Part shown: in pieces, positions 7,078 to 10,254 of the stretch | Position numbering within the stretch: the stretch's first letter is position 1 | Layout: every line of letters starts with the position of its first letter | Origin: UBA6182 sp964479585 | GTDB taxonomy: Bacteria > Bacillota_I > Bacilli_A > Erysipelotrichales > Erysipelotrichaceae | Direction: 5' to 3' | NCBI GenBank assembly: GCA_964479585.1 | Contig: CAYZMP010000052.1 | Location: forward strand, 1-10,254 | Length of the DNA stretch: 10,254 nucleotides | Translations under genes and position numbers: made by a program | Notes under the pieces: model-generated | The model's input: only the letters and a program-made list of their open reading frames with translations | What the model was told of the DNA's origin: nothing | The model's database searches: none

Positions 7078-7156
7078 TACATCAAACCACGACTTTCTTT
7101 GTGAATATTTTTGCAAGTACCACAAAACACGTAAAGCTTATTGCCTTTGATTGTTG

Positions 7157-8911
7157 TTAGTCTTTTGTCTTTTTAACAACTTGCAAGTGTAGCTCATCGA
7201 GTTGTTTTTGTGTCACTTCACTTGGTCCTTGCGTGACAGGACAGCGTGCAGATGCATTTTTAGGAAAGGCAATGACATCACGTAAGCTCTCTGCTCCTGC
7301 TAATACCATCGCTAAACGATCTAATCCAAAAGCAATTCCACCATGCGGTGGTGTACCATAATTAAATGCTTCAATAAAGAATCCAAAACGATTTTGAATG
7401 TCTTGTTCACTAAAGCCAATGAGCTCAAACACTTGTTGTTGAAGCGTGTTGTCATGGATACGTTGAGAACCACCTGCTACTTCATAACCATTGCACACTA
7501 AATCATACGCATTGGCAATCGCTTCTAGAGGTTTGTCTTTTAAGGAATCAATGTACTCTAATTTTGGTGAAGTAAAAGGATGATGACGTGCAACTAAACG
7601 ATTTTCTTGTTCATCACATTCAAACATTGGCATATCCACAACCCACACAAAATTAAACTGTGTTGGATCTAGTGTTAGTGTTTCATTAGCAACATGACTA
7701 CGTAGTGCACCTGCACCAACACACGCCTTCTCCCACTGGTCTGCCACAAAACATAGCGCATCGTTTTCTTGTGCGTCGAATACTTCCATGATTTGCTTTT
7801 GTTTATCTTCATCGATAAACTTCTTAATGGAACCAACAAGTTCATTGTTAGTGACTTTTAATACAACAAGTGATTTTGCACCATACTTTTTAACAAGTTC
7901 AGTTAGCTTATCTATTTTCTTGCGTGAAAAATCAGTGGCGTTTTCTACCTTAACTGCTTTAATTACGCCACCACTACCTAACACCTCATTAAACAAAGGA
8001 AAATCGACATCGTTAAACAAGTCAGATGCATCCATTAGTTTCATTTGATATCGTGTATCTGGTTTATCAGTCCCATAATTGTTCATTGCCTCTTTAAAGG
8101 TTAAACGCTCAAAAGGAATACTTAACTCTTGGTTGTTTGCTTCTAACACAACCTTTTGCATCATTTTTTCCATATGAGTAAATAAATGATCACTATCCAT
8201 AAAGGACGCTTCAATATCCACTTGGGTAAAATCAAGTTGACGATCCGCTCGTAAATCTTCATCTCTAAAACAACGAGAAATTTGATAATACCTTTCAAAT
8301 CCTGCAATCATAAGCATTTGCTTAAAAATTTGTGGGGATTGTGCTAAGGCATAAAACTCTCCAGGATGTACACGAGATGGTACTAAATATTCACGTGAAC
8401 CTTCTGGGGTTGATTTGGTTAAAAGTGGTGTTTCCACATCAATAAACCCTTGATCATCTAAGTAATTACGAATCGCACGCACAACTTTTGCACGTGTTAT
8501 CAGTCGATCTTGCATAATTGGACGACGCAAGTCTAAGTAGCGATACTTTAATCGAACTTCTTCTAACGCATCGGTTTTATCCGCAATAATCATCGGTGTT
8601 TGATTGGCTTTAGACACTACCTCACATTGGCTAACAATAACTTCAAGTTGTCCCGTTGGTATATTTTCATTAACATCTTGTCTTTTTTCTAAAGTACCAA
8701 CTATCTTTACGACATACTCATTTTTAATGTCTTTGGCTAAGTGGGCATGTTCTTGATTAAAGACTACTTGCATAATGCCACTACGATCACGTATATCCAT
8801 AAACACCAAATCACCAAAGTTTCGACGTTTGCTTACCCATCCTAAAATGGTAATGGTAGTGTGAATATCTTGTAATGTGTAGTCGATGTTAAATTTTTCG
8901 CGATTAATCAT
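7157..8911 (-). CDS. aspS: Aspartyl-tRNA synthetase (AspRS)
   Basis: AspRS charges tRNA-Asp with aspartate in the cytosol. It has 584 residues from the chosen start, normal for the bacterial form. An N-terminal OB-fold anticodon-binding domain (about 1-105) holds GWVSKRR. The class II core shows QSPQ (191-194), motif 2 FRDEDLRADRQ (215-225) and motif 3 GIAFGLDRL (525-533). The bacterial GAD insertion lies between motifs 2 and 3. A frame extension begins at TTG 8932, but it has no ribosome site. ATG 8911 has AAAAGGAG ten bases upstream and fits the family N-terminus. It overlaps the end of hisS by 8 nt, so the two are co-translated. Phe32 stands where E. coli AspRS has Leu30 and tRNA-Asn-accepting forms often have His, so strict Asp specificity cannot be judged from this residue. 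No clear terminator follows the stop. Confidence 0.96.
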   Translation of the reverse strand: MINREKFNIDYTLQDIHTTITILGWVSKRRNFGDLVFMDIRDRSGIMQVVFNQEHAHLAKDIKNEYVVKIVGTLEKRQDVNENIPTGQLEVIVSQCEVVSKANQTPMIIADKTDALEEVRLKYRYLDLRRPIMQDRLITRAKVVRAIRNYLDDQGFIDVETPLLTKSTPEGSREYLVPSRVHPGEFYALAQSPQIFKQMLMIAGFERYYQISRCFRDEDLRADRQLDFTQVDIEASFMDSDHLFTHMEKMMQKVVLEANNQELSIPFERLTFKEAMNNYGTDKPDTRYQMKLMDASDLFNDVDFPLFNEVLGSGGVIKAVKVENATDFSRKKIDKLTELVKKYGAKSLVVLKVTNNELVGSIKKFIDEDKQKQIMEVFDAQENDALCFVADQWEKACVGAGALRSHVANETLTLDPTQFNFVWVVDMPMFECDEQENRLVARHHPFTSPKLEYIDSLKDKPLEAIANAYDLVCNGYEVAGGSQRIHDNTLQQQVFELIGFSEQDIQNRFGFFIEAFNYGTPPHGGIAFGLDRLAMVLAGAESLRDVIAFPKNASARCPVTQGPSEVTQKQLDELHLQVVKKTKD

Positions 8912-10193
8912 GAAAGTGATGCTCCTTTTCAAAAAGTTTATCCATGGTTTCTATTAATTGATCAACAGATACTTCTTGTTGGTATTGACTATTAACTTCT
9001 TTAATGTTTACAACATGCTTGTTTACTTCTTTTTCTCCAATAAAAATCATAACTTTGGCATTAAGACGATCAACACTTTTAAATTGAGACTTCATGGAAC
9101 GTGAGGCATAATCCATTTCCACCACATAACCATGTTGACGAAGCAAGGTTGCTATTTGATGAGCATAGCTTAGTTGATGATCAAGTGGTAAAACATACAC
9201 ATCAACACTGTCTTGATTATCAAAGGTTATTTTCATCGCTTCAGCAGCAACTAATAATCGTTCAATACCCATACCAAATCCAATACCACTTTGTGAAGGT
9301 CCACCCATTGCTTCTAATAAGCCATCGTATCGTCCACCACCAAGCAAAGTAGCTTGTGCCCCCATAACATCTTCATCACCAATAATTTCAAAGACTGTAT
9401 CGGTGTAATAATCCAAACCACGAACAAGTTTTTCACTAATGACTACCGGTACTCCTAAAGATTCAAGCTGGTTAATAACGGCTTGAAAGTAATCTTTGCT
9501 TGTTTGATTTAAAGAATCCGATAATGTTGGTAATGAAGTAAATGAAGGATGCTCTTGATCGACTTTACAATCTAAAATCCTTAGTGGATTTTGATCATAG
9601 CGACGTTGACAATCAGTGCATAGTGTCGATACATGATCTTTGAAATGTTCTTTTAAAGCTTCACGATAGTTTTCTCTACTAATACTATCTCCTAGTGTAT
9701 TAATGTGTACCGTAAACTGATCAATACCAATAGCTTGTAAAAGTTGTACCCCTAAATGAATCACTTCTGCATCAACGATTGGGTTTTTAGCACCAATGTA
9801 TTCCACACCACATTGGTGGTGGATGCGCATCCGCCCTTTTTGAGGTCGCTCATAGCGAAAGTTTGGACCTAGATAATAATACTTAATAAGTCCTTCAGGG
9901 CTATTATAAAGCTTATGTTGGGCTACAGCACGTATTAAACCAGCAGTTCCTTCAGGACGCAGTGTTAATGATCGTCCCCCTTTATCTAAAAAGGTATACA
10001 TTTCTTTGTTTACAACATCACTGGCATCGTTGTTTTTTAAAAACACTTCCGTATGTTCAAAAACAGGGGTTGCCATTTTAGAAATATGATACACCGACAT
10101 AAATTGTCGAATCACATCTTCAATCATTTCCCAACTTCGCATTGTTTCATCAAAAATATCGTTTGTTCCCCGTGGGGCTTGCATGTTGTTCAT
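8904..10193 (-). CDS. hisS: Histidyl-tRNA synthetase (HisRS)
   Basis: HisRS charges tRNA-His and has 429 residues, usual for bacteria. The N-terminus QAPRGTND (5-12) is typical. Class II motif 2 reads FRYERPQKGRMRIHHQ (112-127), and the residues aligning with the E. coli catalytic set are present: Glu81, Arg113, Gln127, Glu131 and Arg258. The histidine motifs VRGLDYYT (257-264) and LLGGGRYDG (283-291) and motif 3 GIGFGMGIERLL (303-314) follow. The C-terminal anticodon-binding domain starts near 330. An insertion domain carries Cys192, Cys195 and Cys209 in the LCTDC...LDCK pattern. Usual RQFHQ is RIHHQ here, a mild variant. ATG 10193 has no Shine-Dalgarno sequence, and the frame is closed upstream by TAA. 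The start overlaps the stop of a short His-codon ORF as ATGA, implying coupled translation. aspS follows with an 8-nt overlap. Confidence 0.96.
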   Translation of the reverse strand: MNNMQAPRGTNDIFDETMRSWEMIEDVIRQFMSVYHISKMATPVFEHTEVFLKNNDASDVVNKEMYTFLDKGGRSLTLRPEGTAGLIRAVAQHKLYNSPEGLIKYYYLGPNFRYERPQKGRMRIHHQCGVEYIGAKNPIVDAEVIHLGVQLLQAIGIDQFTVHINTLGDSISRENYREALKEHFKDHVSTLCTDCQRRYDQNPLRILDCKVDQEHPSFTSLPTLSDSLNQTSKDYFQAVINQLESLGVPVVISEKLVRGLDYYTDTVFEIIGDEDVMGAQATLLGGGRYDGLLEAMGGPSQSGIGFGMGIERLLVAAEAMKITFDNQDSVDVYVLPLDHQLSYAHQIATLLRQHGYVVEMDYASRSMKSQFKSVDRLNAKVMIFIGEKEVNKHVVNIKEVNSQYQQEVSVDQLIETMDKLFEKEHHFHD

Positions 10194-10240
10194 CGTATTC
10201 TTGTATGATGATTATGTACCTTAAGGGTCATAAAAATCAT
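10190..10240 (-). CDS. Candidate His-codon leader peptide of hisS
   Basis: Directly before hisS lies a 16-codon ORF reading MIFMTLKVHNHHTRIR. It contains three His codons within four (CAT AAT CAT CAT). Its TGA stop overlaps the hisS start codon as ATGA (10190-10193). A strong AAAGGAG (10244-10250) stands three bases before its first ATG, which is tight, and twelve before an internal ATG at 10231. hisS itself has no ribosome site. Ribosomes probably enter here and reinitiate on hisS (inference). A His-rich leader ahead of hisS recalls classical amino-acid leader peptides, but in this AT-rich DNA the CAT codons could be coincidental. An upstream gene ending in the same place could also explain the ribosome site. 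The window stops 14 bases upstream, so its promoter is not visible. Confidence 0.45.
   Translation of the reverse strand: MIFMTLKVHNHHTRIR
10208..10240 (-). promoter_or_regulatory. Hairpin spanning start and His codons of the hisS leader ORF
   Basis: In minus-strand RNA the leader start region ATGATT (10235-10240) can pair with AATCAT (10208-10213), which holds one His codon. After a three-base bulge ATG pairs with CAT, another His codon, and ACC pairs with GGT around a CTTAA loop, with one bulged A. This gives 12 base pairs interrupted by two bulges. It would occlude the leader start codon, and a ribosome in the leader would melt it. Stability was not calculated. Confidence 0.35.
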
Positions 10241-10254
10241 ACGCTCCTTTCATA

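Noticed and set aside
7080..7156. Terminator directly after aspS
   Set aside because: The only pairing seen (TTTGTG with CACAAA) has a 17-base loop and no T-run after it.
8912..8932. Longer aspS start at TTG 8932
   Set aside because: It has no ribosome site and adds residues unlike the AspRS N-terminus. ATG 8911 has AAAAGGAG upstream.
10237..10254. Possible tail of an upstream gene ending in TGA at 10237-10239
   Set aside because: Only five codons are visible, too few to support. It would place another ATGA-type junction before the leader ORF and remains an alternative reading of the ribosome site.
1..10254. Mobile element, CRISPR, defence or biosynthetic system
   Set aside because: No transposase, integrase, repeat array or cassette-like cluster is visible. 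All large genes are assignable housekeeping or common enzyme families.

Overview
The window is a gene-dense, AT-rich stretch of housekeeping DNA. It is most likely from a low-GC Gram-positive bacterium (Bacillota, plausibly near the Erysipelotrichia/Mollicutes branch; this placement is inference). The protein families and their order resemble Bacillota chromosomes: plsY divergent from parE-parC, hisS directly followed by aspS, and a YneF-family protein. Strong GGAG-type ribosome sites and Bacillus-like promoters fit this. UGA is used as a stop (parE, the hisS leader ORF) and Trp is encoded by TGG, so it is not a code-4 mycoplasma.

Layout, left to right. (1) 7-384, minus strand: an unrecognised small protein with two membrane segments and its own strong promoter. 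(2) 499-4928, minus strand: parE then parC, the two subunits of topoisomerase IV, with an ATGA overlap and a terminator after parC. (3) 5043-5651, plus strand: plsY (acyl-phosphate:glycerol-3-phosphate acyltransferase), divergent from parE. Its terminator lies inside the next, convergent gene. (4) 5635-6588, minus strand: a Gfo/Idh/MocA-type NAD(P)-dependent oxidoreductase. (5) 6640-6858, minus strand: a YneF-family one-TM protein with a terminator behind it. (6) 6859-7156: a gap of about 300 bases holding a good promoter and a structured RNA closed by a perfect 10-bp terminal stem. Its position next to aspS makes 6S RNA the leading candidate. (7) 7157-10193, minus strand: hisS and aspS, overlapping by 8 nt. 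(8) 10190-10240, minus strand: a 16-codon ORF with three His codons whose stop overlaps the hisS start.

Most genes do ordinary central work: DNA decatenation, phospholipid synthesis and tRNA charging. I see no mobile element, CRISPR array, tRNA or rRNA, and no defence or biosynthetic system. The items most worth a second look are regulatory: the His-codon leader ORF in front of an SD-less hisS, the structured RNA behind aspS, and two terminators placed where they may influence a neighbouring gene.
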